Virus record (IMG/VR): IMGVR_UViG_3300032047_000083
Span: 1-30,068 of that record
Reading direction: 5' to 3' (one strand)
DNA: 30,068 nt
Origin: a virus
Shown: one piece after another, positions 1-7,835 of the stretch
Layout: each line of letters begins with the position of its first letter
Position numbering within the stretch: the stretch's first letter is position 1
Translations under genes and position numbers: made by a program
The notes under the pieces: model-generated
The model's input: only the letters and a program-made list of their open reading frames with translations
Database searches by the model: none
What the model was told of the DNA's origin: nothing

Positions 1-985
1 GAGTAACTTCAATAAAAGGTTTAATCTTTAACCAAGCATGACTACGTTTACATTTATAGCCTTGGTCAATTGGCTTAATCATTAAGCCTTCGTAACCTTC
101 TGCTAATGCTTGTTTGTTCATTGCTTTGAAACTTGCTTGACCATCATCAGTATCTAAGTCTAACATCACAGCATCTACAAGTTGTAGTCTGTAACTAAAC
201 AATGGTTGGTAACTGATTAATCTCTCACGTCTTTCAAATGCTGTCATATCAGTAGCACCAGCATTGAACTCTTCAAGTGTGAGCATGTCAAATACAGCAA
301 GGTAACTGTCTTCAGTCTGAGCGCCTTCTTTTCTGTGTACTTGCTTCATAAGTGTTTGAAAGTCTTCGCTCATTACTTCGCCATCAAATACCAAGCCTTC
401 AAACTCTGATCTACTTAGTGCTTCATTGATGTGTGGAAAGTTTTCTAGTAACTTACCGTTACGTGAGTATAATGTAGCATCACCATTTTGTACAATAGCA
501 ATAACTCTTACACCATCATACTTGTATTCAATAAAGCATTCGCCAGCAATCTTTTTAGGATGTTTAGCACCATCATGTGCTAACATACAACCAAATAGTG
601 GAATAGTGTTTTTTTGAACTTTGTTAATAAGTTTAGCACCAGTACCACAACGTAGGTCTTTAATTAGTATTCTTCTGTACCAATCGTTCCATTGCTCAGC
701 AGTACTGTGGTCTGCTAATGTTTGAATGGCATCTCTTGCCGCATGTCCGGTTAAGTCTCTAGCAATTAGTTTGTCTGCTAATGTATTAAATAAATCCCAA
801 CTAACACCTGGACCGTCTGTGTCTGTTGTAGGTACTTGCTTAACACCAAAAGTTACAAGAGGATCAAGACACATAGTAGCACCAGTGATAAACTCTTGAT
901 TATCAATGTTTGCTTTAATAACGTCTTGCTTGAATAGAGAACTATTGTTGCTCTCTAACTCTTGAATTATACTCCATGGATTCAT
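1..985 (-). CDS. 30: ATP-dependent DNA ligase, gp30-like (3' end outside window)
   Basis: This gene seals nicks in phage DNA through an enzyme-AMP intermediate during replication and repair. Reading down from the ATG at 985, the 328 visible codons hold the nucleotidyltransferase signature. The adenylated lysine is K155 in EYKYDGVR, motif III is FDGEV, motif IV is EGLMIKP and motif V is SHAWLKIKP near the window edge. The lysine position is close to that of T4 ligase (about residue 159 of 487), so roughly the last third is missing, cut by the window and not by mutation. The start follows GGTAGGAG with good spacing and a sigma70 promoter at 1017-1045. No longer ORF had been called here, but the frame is open throughout. 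Identification is confident; assignment to gp30 rests on the motifs and T4-like context. Confidence 0.93.
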   Translation of the reverse strand, partial: MNPWSIIQELESNNSSLFKQDVIKANIDNQEFITGATMCLDPLVTFGVKQVPTTDTDGPGVSWDLFNTLADKLIARDLTGHAARDAIQTLADHSTAEQWNDWYRRILIKDLRCGTGAKLINKVQKNTIPLFGCMLAHDGAKHPKKIAGECFIEYKYDGVRVIAIVQNGDATLYSRNGKLLENFPHINEALSRSEFEGLVFDGEVMSEDFQTLMKQVHRKEGAQTEDSYLAVFDMLTLEEFNAGATDMTAFERRERLISYQPLFSYRLQLVDAVMLDLDTDDGQASFKAMNKQALAEGYEGLMIKPIDQGYKCKRSHAWLKIKPFIEVT

Positions 986-1016
986 AAAAACTCCTACCTT
1001 TTTAATTTATATAACT

Positions 1017-1045
1017 ATTATACTAAAAAAGGTGTATATGGTCAA
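1017..1045 (-). promoter_or_regulatory. Early sigma70-type promoter, class I, for the ligase gene
   Basis: On the minus strand the -35 box TTGACC (1045-1040) and the -10 box TATAAT (1022-1017) are separated by 17 nt. The flanks AGG before -35 and TTTTAG before -10 are shared with the other class I promoters. The predicted start near 1010 gives a leader of about 25 nt containing GGTAGGAG. Confidence 0.85.
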
Positions 1046-1046
1046 C

Positions 1047-1412
1047 CTATTTTGCCACATTTTCTGGTGTTTTTTTGGCCTTGTAATCAGCCATTGCTTC
1101 TTTGATCATTGTACGATACTCGCCCATTAAAGACCAAGCATTGTAATCACCAGTTGCTTGTATATCAAAACCGTAACCTGACTTAGTTGGTCTTCCTGCT
1201 CTGAACTCTTCGGTAACTGGACCAAATACTATTTTATAGTACTTAGGACCATCAATATAATTACCACGTTTATCGCCGCTAATCCAAAAAGCATCGCCAT
1301 TGTTTTGAACAGGAGTAAGTTTAACGCCTGTACAATGTGTAACAAATTTTTTGAGTTGTTCTGTACTTTGATAATCTGTAGCAAGAACAGTTGTATTTCG
1401 ATCCTTAATCAT
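1047..1412 (-). CDS. Hypothetical protein, 121 aa
   Basis: I do not recognise this protein. It is soluble, with no signal peptide or membrane segment, and has a basic C-terminal tail (residues about 105-121, rich in K and A). It follows the 173-aa gene in a TAATG stop/start overlap at 1412-1414, so the two are translationally coupled. Both are probably expressed early from the promoter at 1969-1997. The context suggests one functional unit, but its role is unknown. Confidence 0.8.
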   Translation of the reverse strand: MIKDRNTTVLATDYQSTEQLKKFVTHCTGVKLTPVQNNGDAFWISGDKRGNYIDGPKYYKIVFGPVTEEFRAGRPTKSGYGFDIQATGDYNAWSLMGEYRTMIKEAMADYKAKKTPENVAK

Positions 1413-1933
1413 TACGCCGCTCCCTCCTGAATTTCTTTTTTCAGTTGAGCATCTTTTTGGTCAAACCAACCATTAGCAGTCTTGTACTGACATTTGTAGT
1501 CTGACCTACCTTGCTCCTCTAAAGGAATCCATTGCTCAGCCTTGCCAATGATAGCACGGTTCCAATGGCTATACTCAGGATTGGGAGTGTGATGGGTACG
1601 ACATAACCAACGGTCCATCTTCCAATAAAACTCTACTGGAGTTTCCCATGGTTCGCAAATTGGACCTTTGCCATCGCCATTTTTACCAAGGTCACGTATT
1701 TCCCAATCCAGGATATATTCTTCTGAGGCCTCATTTGAGTACTCAATCAATTTAGTCAAAGTAGGGATACCTTCTTGAGCAATCTTGTTGATCTGCTTAG
1801 AAGTTAAGTCCGTTACAAAAAAAGTGCTACCACCCTTGTACTTCCAATGAGCATCACTAACGCCATGCTCATAATCATCGTTGTGAGCGGCATAGTTCTC
1901 TCTGTATTGGGTGTGTATTACTAAAGTTTGCAT
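1412..1933 (-). CDS. Hypothetical protein, 173 aa
   Basis: The function is not recognised. The protein is rich in W, Y and H (for example WKYKGG near residue 31 and FYWKMDRWLCRTHH near 104-117). It opens with a beta-strand-like stretch, MQTLVIHTQYRENY. There is no signal peptide or membrane segment. The start is ATG at 1933, preceded by GGTAGGAG and an early promoter at 1969-1997. It is the first gene of a two-gene unit with the coupled 121-aa gene. Confidence 0.82.
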   Translation of the reverse strand: MQTLVIHTQYRENYAAHNDDYEHGVSDAHWKYKGGSTFFVTDLTSKQINKIAQEGIPTLTKLIEYSNEASEEYILDWEIRDLGKNGDGKGPICEPWETPVEFYWKMDRWLCRTHHTPNPEYSHWNRAIIGKAEQWIPLEEQGRSDYKCQYKTANGWFDQKDAQLKKEIQEGAA

Positions 1934-1968
1934 ATTTAAAATCTCCTACCTTTTTAAATTATACAACT

Positions 1969-1997
1969 ATTATACTAAAATACGGGGTCGAGGTCAA
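1969..1997 (-). promoter_or_regulatory. Early sigma70-type promoter, class I
   Basis: TTGACC at 1997-1992 and TATAAT at 1974-1969 have a 17-nt spacer. The spacer contains the class I element CCCCGTATTTTAG. It drives the gene starting at 1933 through a short leader with GGTAGGAG. It lies just downstream of the sulfotransferase gene. Confidence 0.85.
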
Positions 1998-2000
1998 CCT

Positions 2001-2025
2001 TTTTTACCAGTTTTTTTGGTAAAAA
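2001..2025 (-). repeat. Inverted repeat after the sulfotransferase gene
   Basis: A perfect 9-bp inverted repeat, TTTTTACCA / TGGTAAAAA with a 7-nt loop, begins immediately after the stop codon at 2026-2028. It could protect the 3' end or weakly terminate the late operon. It lacks the GC-rich stem of a standard intrinsic terminator, and its flanks are A-rich where a U tract is needed in the direction of transcription. Confidence 0.4.
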
Positions 2026-2934
2026 TTAAGAATTTTCTCGTAAAACTACATCATTAACCTTAAGTTTAGATGTATTTTGAAGGAAAACACCTCTATTTTT
2101 ACCCTCTGGCATGTAGCGATAACTGATAGAATCGTGTAATAATTGTATGCCTCTAGAACCGTAATACTCTCTAAGTGGCCAATTATCCATCATTTCTGCG
2201 TATGGATCTGAACTTGGCTTTGGCATAATTCCTGTATTCCTAGTAGGTGAAGTATCTTCAATTTGCCAATCTTTTGGATAACCAAATGTATCAAAATCCC
2301 ATTTATAAAAATCATAAATTAAGTCTAATACATCATCTGTATTATCACATTGCTCGTATATCTTTTGCCATGGAACTAAACCTTTGTTAAGTTCGTTCCT
2401 ATGCGGTGTTGGGTTACCCATTGCTACATGTTTAACATAATCGTAATTTTCGTGGAAACGTTTTCTAGTATGATCATACATTTCTTCCATACGTTCGAAG
2501 CAACCAATGTAATCAACTCGAGGAGCAGTAGATTCGTCAACTAGATAATATACTTGTGGTGTTTTGTGCATTGCCCATAAACTTGTAACAGTAACAGGAT
2601 CAAGATATGTAAGTAAATTAGATACATCTTTAGGCTTACCTCTAAACCTCCAATTACACCAATATTCGAAACTCATATCACTGGCCGCGAGTGGACCTTC
2701 AATACCCCATCGCCATAAACTTACCTCTCTATCATAAGGGTTTCTGACCATTGCTAGTTTATGATTTGAGTCAGGATTGTCAAAATAATGACATGCAGTA
2801 CTGACTGGACTATGATTATCGAATATTTCGATGTCAGTATTTGTACCGTAGTTCTCTAAAAACATTTTAAATGACTTACCGCCAGTACGTGGTATATGAA
2901 TAAAAAGTAAGTCTTGTTCTGGTAAGTAAAACAC
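2026..2934 (-). CDS. Sulfotransferase family protein
   Basis: This is a probable PAPS-dependent sulfotransferase that moves a sulfuryl group to an unknown acceptor such as a carbohydrate or protein. The N-terminus has the 5'-phosphosulfate-binding loop FIHIPRTGGKSF (residues 11-22). The 3'-phosphate-binding segment is MVRNPYDREVSLW (62-74), with R64 as a likely phosphate contact. The length of 302 aa fits the family. The start codon is GTG at 2934, which shares its G with the stop of the upstream gene (TAGTG). The next in-frame ATG would remove the PAPS loop, so GTG is preferred. It is the last gene of a unit with a late promoter at 4231, which suggests expression during virion assembly. The family call is firm; the substrate is unknown. 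Confidence 0.85.
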   Translation of the reverse strand: MFYLPEQDLLFIHIPRTGGKSFKMFLENYGTNTDIEIFDNHSPVSTACHYFDNPDSNHKLAMVRNPYDREVSLWRWGIEGPLAASDMSFEYWCNWRFRGKPKDVSNLLTYLDPVTVTSLWAMHKTPQVYYLVDESTAPRVDYIGCFERMEEMYDHTRKRFHENYDYVKHVAMGNPTPHRNELNKGLVPWQKIYEQCDNTDDVLDLIYDFYKWDFDTFGYPKDWQIEDTSPTRNTGIMPKPSSDPYAEMMDNWPLREYYGSRGIQLLHDSISYRYMPEGKNRGVFLQNTSKLKVNDVVLRENS

Positions 2935-3254
2935 TATTTTAGATTTGCGTTCTTAAATATTTCTTTAACTTTATTTACAACTATGTTTTCAACCTTTTGT
3001 AAATTAAGATAAATCTCAACAGTTTTAGTTTCCTTATTCCAAATATGCGATAAAGGTGAGGCATGATTGGGATCTAGTGGTATAGCACCTTCTAGTTGTT
3101 CGCCCAATATCTCAGAAATATTACCCTCATTCGTGGTAATGATTATTTTATCAACATACTGTTTAGGGATCGATGACGGGAATACTTGTTTAAGCATCTT
3201 GTCAAATCCGCCTACTTTAGAGTTATGGGTGAGAATTATTTTTCTCTTTCCCAT
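2934..3254 (-). CDS. Hypothetical protein, 106 aa
   Basis: The protein is not recognised. It is basic at both ends (MGKRKIILTHNSK and VNKVKEIFKNANLK) with no membrane segment or signal peptide. It lies between the AT-hook-like gene and the sulfotransferase and is coupled to the latter by a TAGTG overlap. It probably belongs to the late unit driven from 4231. Confidence 0.75.
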   Translation of the reverse strand: MGKRKIILTHNSKVGGFDKMLKQVFPSSIPKQYVDKIIITTNEGNISEILGEQLEGAIPLDPNHASPLSHIWNKETKTVEIYLNLQKVENIVVNKVKEIFKNANLK

Positions 3255-3259
3255 GAACC

Positions 3260-3901
3260 CTAAGTCTTCTTAATTGCTGATTTTTTTGGTCTGCCTGGTT
3301 TAGGCGCCGGCTTCAATTGCGGTGCTCTTGCGTAGGCTTCTTCTCTTTTACTGTTTGCGTCTGCCATCATCTGCTGTTGAACATTCTCAATATCAGATTC
3401 AATTAGGTCTGCTTGTCTAAGTAAACCTTCAGCGATTTCTAATTGCTCTTCCTGTTCTCTTTCAGATAAAGCATTTGGTCTTTCGACTTGATTAATCGCA
3501 TCAATTTCTGATGTGTCAGCGAGATTAGGCTTCTCTGCTTCTTGTCCTGCCTCAATGTCTGCTATAGCACTATTGAGATCACCTAACGGTACTCTATCCT
3601 TAGTAGTTGGTAGCATTACTACTTCACTAACAGGTACTTTAGTAATTAGTTGATCTTCGTGTAATGCTCTAAGCATTATTCTACCATCACTAAAGTTTCT
3701 ACCGTTTAGAACGTCAGCAAGATTATTATTATTCTGTGCTTCAAGTGACTCGACTTCTCTGACTAGTTCGTCATGTTGAGTTGTTCCTAGTTCGCCTGAC
3801 ATTACAACTAGTGCGTTTTCAGGTTCTCCAGGAACTTCTCTAAATAAAACTAGACATTTACGTTCTTGCCATTCAGCAACATGTTTCATTATGTCTGCCA
3901 T
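3260..3901 (-). CDS. Hypothetical protein with AT-hook-like C-terminus, 213 aa
   Basis: The function is not recognised. Residues 1-110 look globular. Residues 110-195 are acidic and glutamine-rich, and probably alpha-helical or coiled. The last 14 residues are strongly basic with a PGRPKK core resembling an AT-hook, which binds the minor groove of AT-rich DNA. It follows the acidic 97-aa gene by one base in a late-promoter unit, so a role in the virion or in DNA packaging is conceivable. That is inference only. Confidence 0.75.
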   Translation of the reverse strand: MADIMKHVAEWQERKCLVLFREVPGEPENALVVMSGELGTTQHDELVREVESLEAQNNNNLADVLNGRNFSDGRIMLRALHEDQLITKVPVSEVVMLPTTKDRVPLGDLNSAIADIEAGQEAEKPNLADTSEIDAINQVERPNALSEREQEEQLEIAEGLLRQADLIESDIENVQQQMMADANSKREEAYARAPQLKPAPKPGRPKKSAIKKT

Positions 3902-3902
3902 A

Positions 3903-4196
3903 TTATTCCTCTTCTGGTGCCGCTTCTTCTTCTACCGGGGCTTCACCTTCTGCCGGTTGATTTGCCTGAGCAACTGCTCCCAAGAAAGAATTCAGTTTAT
4001 CAAAAACTGCTCCAACTTGTGAAATTTCGTTACCTCTAAAGGCTCCTCTTTGAACTGCTAAATCTACAATCTGCATTAGCATACTAAGTTCATCTAAACT
4101 TAATGCTGGGCCTTGTGCTCCTTCTGGTGCTCCTTCTGGTGCTCCTTCTGGTGCTACTGCTTCATCAACAATTTCTGTATTATCATTATCTGCCAT
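3903..4196 (-). CDS. Small acidic protein with EGAP repeats, 97 aa
   Basis: This is a very acidic protein. Residues 16-29 are tandem PEGA units and the C-terminus is a run of glutamates and alanines. The central part (LSLDELSMLMQIVDLAVQRG and onwards, residues about 33-75) is a predicted amphipathic helix pair. It resembles a short conserved protein of marine T4-like phages, from memory only. The ATG follows TTAGGAG, and a late promoter lies 35 nt upstream. The role is unknown; a structural or scaffold protein is possible given the late promoter. Confidence 0.78.
   Translation of the reverse strand: MADNDNTEIVDEAVAPEGAPEGAPEGAQGPALSLDELSMLMQIVDLAVQRGAFRGNEISQVGAVFDKLNSFLGAVAQANQPAEGEAPVEEEAAPEEE
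4114..4155 (-). repeat. In-frame 12-nt tandem repeat
   Basis: A 12-nt unit (plus strand GGTGCTCCTTCT) is repeated three times plus a half unit inside the acidic protein gene, the first copy differing by one base. Each unit encodes four residues (E-G-A-P register), so slippage would change the length of the protein without shifting frame. Confidence 0.9.
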
Positions 4197-4230
4197 GTTT
4201 TCTCCTAATGGTATAAATTAATTACTTTAG

Positions 4231-4238
4231 TATTTATT
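4231..4238 (-). promoter_or_regulatory. T4-type late promoter AATAAATA
   Basis: The minus strand reads AATAAATACT, matching the T4-like late consensus (TATAAATA, NATAAATA in marine relatives), 35 nt before the ATG at 4196. There is no sigma70 -35 box here. This marks 4196 down to 2026 as late genes. Confidence 0.65.
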
Positions 4239-4249
4239 AACTGATGTTT

Positions 4250-5020
4250 TTATGTGAACGATAAAAAGGTGTCAATTGCAAGTTGGTTGTGGAAATTAAA
4301 GGTTAATTTGGCACCACTAAGGGTACCACCTTTACCACTACCAGTATCTAAGAATATTACTCTTTCCTCGTTCTTCGTGTAGTAAACCAAAGGCATCTTT
4401 AAGTTATCTTCAAAGTCTGGTTCACTTTTTAAAGGTGATCTATCGTGTCCAACAAACACAATTTGTCCTTTGGGGATTGATTCTGCCCAATCATATACTC
4501 TGTGAGCATACTGCTGACCTTTGTACATGACTGTTTTAGAATTGTCAACTTGGCCATATAGGAAAACATTCTCTATTGACTTCTTAGTAATCTTTCTTTC
4601 TGCCCAAAACTCAGGGTGTATACCACCGTGGGTAAACATGAAATTTTTGTAAGTAGCATAGAAAGGTTGTCTTTCGCCAACTTCCAAAATAAGATCTCTA
4701 AATAAGTCAATACTGAAATCTACTCTAGCAAGAGTATCTCTCTGAGGTTTACCTAACTTGACATCGTTGCCCTTTGCCCAACGAAACATCTTGTTATCGT
4801 GGTTACCTTGGATTATTACTCCGTGTCCACTATCCTGAATCTCCTTAGCAAGAAGTAAACTTTCTAATGGCTTTGGACCGTAATCCAGTATGTCACCTAA
4901 CTGTAGGTAGAATAAATTGTTCTTACGAGCATAGGAATATGACGTAGCAAAATCAGAGAATACTGAGTGTACATCTCCTACTACGAGCAATCCTTTATAC
5001 TTTTCTAAATTAAGTTCCAA
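4250..5020 (-). CDS. Calcineurin-like metallophosphatase (PP1/PP2A-like)
   Basis: This predicted metal-dependent phosphoesterase has the full motif set in order: GDVH (D16, H18), GDILDYG (D43), GNHD (N73-D75), THGG and GHD. It resembles bacterial and phage serine/threonine phosphatases such as lambda PP. It may dephosphorylate host proteins or cleave a nucleotide, and the substrate cannot be read from sequence. The chosen start is a TTG at 5020, because GTAGGAG lies 8 nt before it and no ATG occurs before the first catalytic motif. It is a single-gene unit under the early promoter at 5048-5076. Confidence 0.88.
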   Translation of the reverse strand: MELNLEKYKGLLVVGDVHSVFSDFATSYSYARKNNLFYLQLGDILDYGPKPLESLLLAKEIQDSGHGVIIQGNHDNKMFRWAKGNDVKLGKPQRDTLARVDFSIDLFRDLILEVGERQPFYATYKNFMFTHGGIHPEFWAERKITKKSIENVFLYGQVDNSKTVMYKGQQYAHRVYDWAESIPKGQIVFVGHDRSPLKSEPDFEDNLKMPLVYYTKNEERVIFLDTGSGKGGTLSGAKLTFNFHNQLAIDTFLSFT

Positions 5021-5047
5021 CTTACTTACTCCTACCTAACTGTGCAT

Positions 5048-5076
5048 ATTATACTAGAAATACGGGGTTAGGTCAA
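5048..5076 (-). promoter_or_regulatory. Early sigma70-type promoter, class I, for the phosphatase
   Basis: TTGACC at 5076-5071 and TATAAT at 5053-5048 have a 17-nt spacer containing CCCCGTATTTCTAG. It lies between the end of the amidinotransferase gene (5083) and the phosphatase start, with GTAGGAG in the leader. Confidence 0.85.
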
Positions 5077-5082
5077 GCGATT

Positions 5083-6156
5083 TTATCGCCAATAATTGTC
5101 TAATTGTCCCTCTCTAACCAGGTCAGTACTCACACAATGTGGGCCTCCTGCGAGGGTTCTCATATGACGCATTTGAACAGGTACTGGTGTAATACCGTGT
5201 TTTTCCATCTCTTTCATTAATGGTACTTCTTCACTTGGAACCAAAACATGTTGGGGATCAACACTAAGAACATTCATACCAATCCAACTACTTGCTGGTG
5301 CGTAATCCTCTAAACACGGTTGTCCTACACACATTTCTTCAGTGTACCAAATCTTATCCCATTTATCAAATATCCTAGGAACCTTATCCTCGTCGACCCT
5401 ACTAGCATTTAGTATTACCAGTCCGGGTCTGAGCGGCATTATTGTACTGTCGACATGTGCCCAACTATACAAATCATGCATCTTATGTATTCTAAAGTCG
5501 GGTCCTAGAGCGTTCTGTAACCACTTTGCACCCATTTCGTTGCCTGTATTGGATATCAAGTATAGGATATCGTAACCCATGCGTATAAGGTTAGCAGGGT
5601 CTAATATAGGTTCATTATTGTTTACACTCGGGTCTCTGCCTGGTTGTATTCTAAATAAATCATCTTGTAAACGTGGTTTTGGCATTTGTAACCAAGTAGC
5701 ACCTTCCATCATCTTATCCATAAAGATATCGCGAAATAGAAAGGTTTCATGGTACCTTGCTCTCAAACTCATGGCACCTTCTATAATTTTATCACCTATT
5801 ACAGTAACACTATCACGTGGACAGTATGCTTCGTATTGGTCTGTGTTCCATAAGCCGTTGCTAACGTTCGCTGTAAAGTCCACAGCATTTAGGTTAGGCC
5901 TATGTACCTTTACACCGAAATCGTTGCTTAAAACGTTGCACAATGCGTCTAAATCCTCTTCTGCTTCGGTATATACATGCTCTGGGTATCTACCCTTAGG
6001 CATTTTAGCATACTCTTCAGGACTTAAATTAGCATAGTTGGTGGCGTGATGTGATAGGTCACCATGTGGAATATTGGCACCTTTTGCCGTTCCAATGATT
6101 ATTTCTTTAAGGGGATCCCACTCATTACAGGACCAAAGATCTTTATTCTGTGTCAT
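5083..6156 (-). CDS. Glycine amidinotransferase-like enzyme (GATM/StrB family)
   Basis: The enzyme is predicted to move the amidino group of arginine to an amine acceptor. Glycine, giving guanidinoacetate, is the acceptor in the best-known family members, and inosamine phosphate in StrB. At 357 aa it is near full family length. Visible landmarks are NEWDPLKEIIIG near the N-terminus, CPRD with IIEGAMSLRAR (112-133), a PKPRLQDDLF segment (159-168), HVDST (H234, D236) and GGPHCVST with the catalytic cysteine C341. All elements of the Cys-His-Asp centre appear present. The ATG overlaps the 3' end of the 120-aa gene, so it is probably the third gene of the unit started at 7755. The acceptor substrate is not known. 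Confidence 0.88.
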   Translation of the reverse strand: MTQNKDLWSCNEWDPLKEIIIGTAKGANIPHGDLSHHATNYANLSPEEYAKMPKGRYPEHVYTEAEEDLDALCNVLSNDFGVKVHRPNLNAVDFTANVSNGLWNTDQYEAYCPRDSVTVIGDKIIEGAMSLRARYHETFLFRDIFMDKMMEGATWLQMPKPRLQDDLFRIQPGRDPSVNNNEPILDPANLIRMGYDILYLISNTGNEMGAKWLQNALGPDFRIHKMHDLYSWAHVDSTIMPLRPGLVILNASRVDEDKVPRIFDKWDKIWYTEEMCVGQPCLEDYAPASSWIGMNVLSVDPQHVLVPSEEVPLMKEMEKHGITPVPVQMRHMRTLAGGPHCVSTDLVREGQLDNYWR

Positions 6157-6505
6157 GTGTAGTATTTACTACAATTGACTCAATTCTCGGTGTTTCTGTG
6201 GTTTCCTGTGTCGCGGCAGAAAGTAATTGACGGAATGCGTTCATATCCCCACATGCTTCAAAATATACTCTCCAAATATTATCGGAACCTAATGAAGTCA
6301 TATGAAACATACCTGTAGCATGTTCGTCTAAATGATCTAGTATTTCCCATATGGTTCCGTCATCTTTAGCATTAGCAAATATATGAAGTTTGTTGCTCAG
6401 CATTTCAGCATAAATAGGAGTTCCAATAATACCTTGGAACTCACTACTGCTAAGTTTTTTGGATACCCTTACGATTGGTACTGGTATGTCTATATCTCGA
6501 CTCAT
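6143..6505 (-). CDS. Hypothetical protein, 120 aa
   Basis: The protein is not recognised. It is soluble, with alternating hydrophobic segments (for example LHIFANAKDDGTIWEILDHL near 45-64) and a threonine-rich tail. It starts in an ATGA overlap with the metallopeptidase/VWA gene (6502-6505) and overlaps the amidinotransferase start by 14 nt, so all three should be co-translated. Confidence 0.78.
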   Translation of the reverse strand: MSRDIDIPVPIVRVSKKLSSSEFQGIIGTPIYAEMLSNKLHIFANAKDDGTIWEILDHLDEHATGMFHMTSLGSDNIWRVYFEACGDMNAFRQLLSAATQETTETPRIESIVVNTTHDTE

Positions 6506-7725
6506 GATTTTTGATCTGCCTTATATTGAACAGTTACGCCATATGGAGCAACTGGAGTTCTACCGCCATAACCTGCGCCGTGTACAATAAACAAAGTATC
6601 GCAGTAATCTTCATCGCCCCAACTACCCCATGGGTAACCATCAGTGAATACAATCAACTTCTGCGGAACAATGTCTTCAGCCTTAAGCCTATCGAACATA
6701 CAATCAAACTCAGTACCGCCGCCACCTTCAATTTCAATGTCGTGTATTTCATCTATGTTACTAGAATCAAACTCGTGTATTGTATAAGTGTCAGTGTCAA
6801 AGAAACAAAGTCTAAGAGTAAAGTTAGTGTATTGTTCCATGATACCTTTCACTTCGCTACATAAGTCTCTAAGCATGTCGTCTAACATAGAACCGGAACT
6901 ATCAATAAAACAGAACACATCTAAGTCTGTGTCGTAGTCCATACCAGGTAAGTATACTCTTTCAGCAATACCTTTTCTAGCAGGTCTCATAAATGTAAAG
7001 TCATTCTTTACAACACTTTGAATGTTAGTAGCCAGCAACTCTCTCCAATCCAATTCAGGATTAGTAAGATCCTTGATCATCTTTCTTACGCCACGTGGTA
7101 CATCTTTGTTACCAGCACTCTTGGCCGCATTCATGATCGCTTCTTTCATTTCGTCTTGTATTTGACGTCTTTCTTCTTGCGAGTACTGTGGCGGGCCATC
7201 TTTACTATCGCCACCATCAGTATTACCTTGAGCACCTTGACCGTCTTCGTCGCTGTCTTCACTGTAGTCTAAATGCATATCAAGTGTTTCTTCTGTCACT
7301 TGCTCAGCATTCTCAAACAAGTCATCGTATATTTCGTCTGAGAACATATTTTGATATTTGTAATCAAAACAAATTTGTACTTTGGTAATCTTCTTACCAA
7401 TGTTGTTTTCAACTAGATCCATGTTTACAACATAGTCATTTGCTATGTTCCAAAGACGAGGATCTCTAGTACCACGTCTTCCCATATGATCATAAACATT
7501 ATGAAGAACTTCGTGGCCCATCAAAAAGATAAGTTCATCGTCATCTAACATGTCGATAAACTCTTTGTTATAGAAAAAGTATCTGCCGTCAGTTGCGGCT
7601 GTTGGGCACCAACTAGATGCGTCTTGTAACTGTAGCCTTGTAGCCAAGTTACCAAAGAAACCATTATTAAGAAGTAATTGTACCCTTGCGGTAATCAATC
7701 TATCTTCTGTATTCATATTTGTCAT
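6502..7725 (-). CDS. Metallopeptidase-like/VWA-like protein (DUF2201 type)
   Basis: This is a two-part protein of 407 aa. The N-terminal part carries a zinc-peptidase-like HEVLH (H71, E72, H75). The middle (about 152-200) is acidic and low-complexity. The C-terminal part is VWA-like with the metal-ion-site motif DSSGS (275-279) and later FTDG. This architecture matches putative metallopeptidases with a VWA-like domain that pair with MoxR AAA+ ATPases in bacteria; such an ATPase lies just upstream at 7886-8968. Chaperone-like complex assembly or maturation is the usual guess for these pairs, and peptidase activity is unproven. The first ATG is preceded by GTAGGAG with 9-nt spacing and an early promoter. 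Confidence 0.85.
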   Translation of the reverse strand: MTNMNTEDRLITARVQLLLNNGFFGNLATRLQLQDASSWCPTAATDGRYFFYNKEFIDMLDDDELIFLMGHEVLHNVYDHMGRRGTRDPRLWNIANDYVVNMDLVENNIGKKITKVQICFDYKYQNMFSDEIYDDLFENAEQVTEETLDMHLDYSEDSDEDGQGAQGNTDGGDSKDGPPQYSQEERRQIQDEMKEAIMNAAKSAGNKDVPRGVRKMIKDLTNPELDWRELLATNIQSVVKNDFTFMRPARKGIAERVYLPGMDYDTDLDVFCFIDSSGSMLDDMLRDLCSEVKGIMEQYTNFTLRLCFFDTDTYTIHEFDSSNIDEIHDIEIEGGGGTEFDCMFDRLKAEDIVPQKLIVFTDGYPWGSWGDEDYCDTLFIVHGAGYGGRTPVAPYGVTVQYKADQKS

Positions 7726-7754
7726 ATTGAAGTTCTCCTACAAACTATACTTAT

Positions 7755-7783
7755 ATTATACTAAAAAAACTGGGTGTGGTCAA
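7755..7783 (-). promoter_or_regulatory. Early sigma70-type promoter, class I
   Basis: TTGACC at 7783-7778 and TATAAT at 7760-7755 have a 17-nt spacer ending TTTTTTTAG. It drives the gene starting at 7725 and probably the coupled genes down to 5083. Confidence 0.85.
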
Positions 7784-7797
7784 CCTATTATTTTGGG

Positions 7798-7830
7798 AAA
7801 AAAGGTGGGGGGACCTGTTTAGATCCCCCC
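7798..7830 (-). terminator. Intrinsic terminator after the MoxR-type gene
   Basis: On the minus strand GGGGGGA (7830-7824) pairs with TCCCCCC (7813-7807) around a 10-nt loop, followed by ACC and a T6 tract (7803-7798). It separates the AAA+ gene from the promoter of the next unit. Confidence 0.85.
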
Positions 7831-7835
7831 TTAGT

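Noticed and set aside
2001-2025. Inverted repeat considered as an intrinsic terminator
   Set aside because: The stem is AT-rich and the tract after it on the transcribed strand is A-rich, not U-rich; it is kept only as a hairpin.
5579-6037. Plus-strand ORF of 152 codons
   Set aside because: It is antisense to the amidinotransferase gene, whose motifs are intact; there is no ribosome binding site.
6163-6170. AGTAAATA as a late promoter for the amidinotransferase
   Set aside because: It lies only 7 nt before the start codon and would begin transcription inside the gene.
6511-6864. Plus-strand ORF of 117 codons
   Set aside because: It is antisense to the metallopeptidase/VWA gene, with no family resemblance and no promoter.
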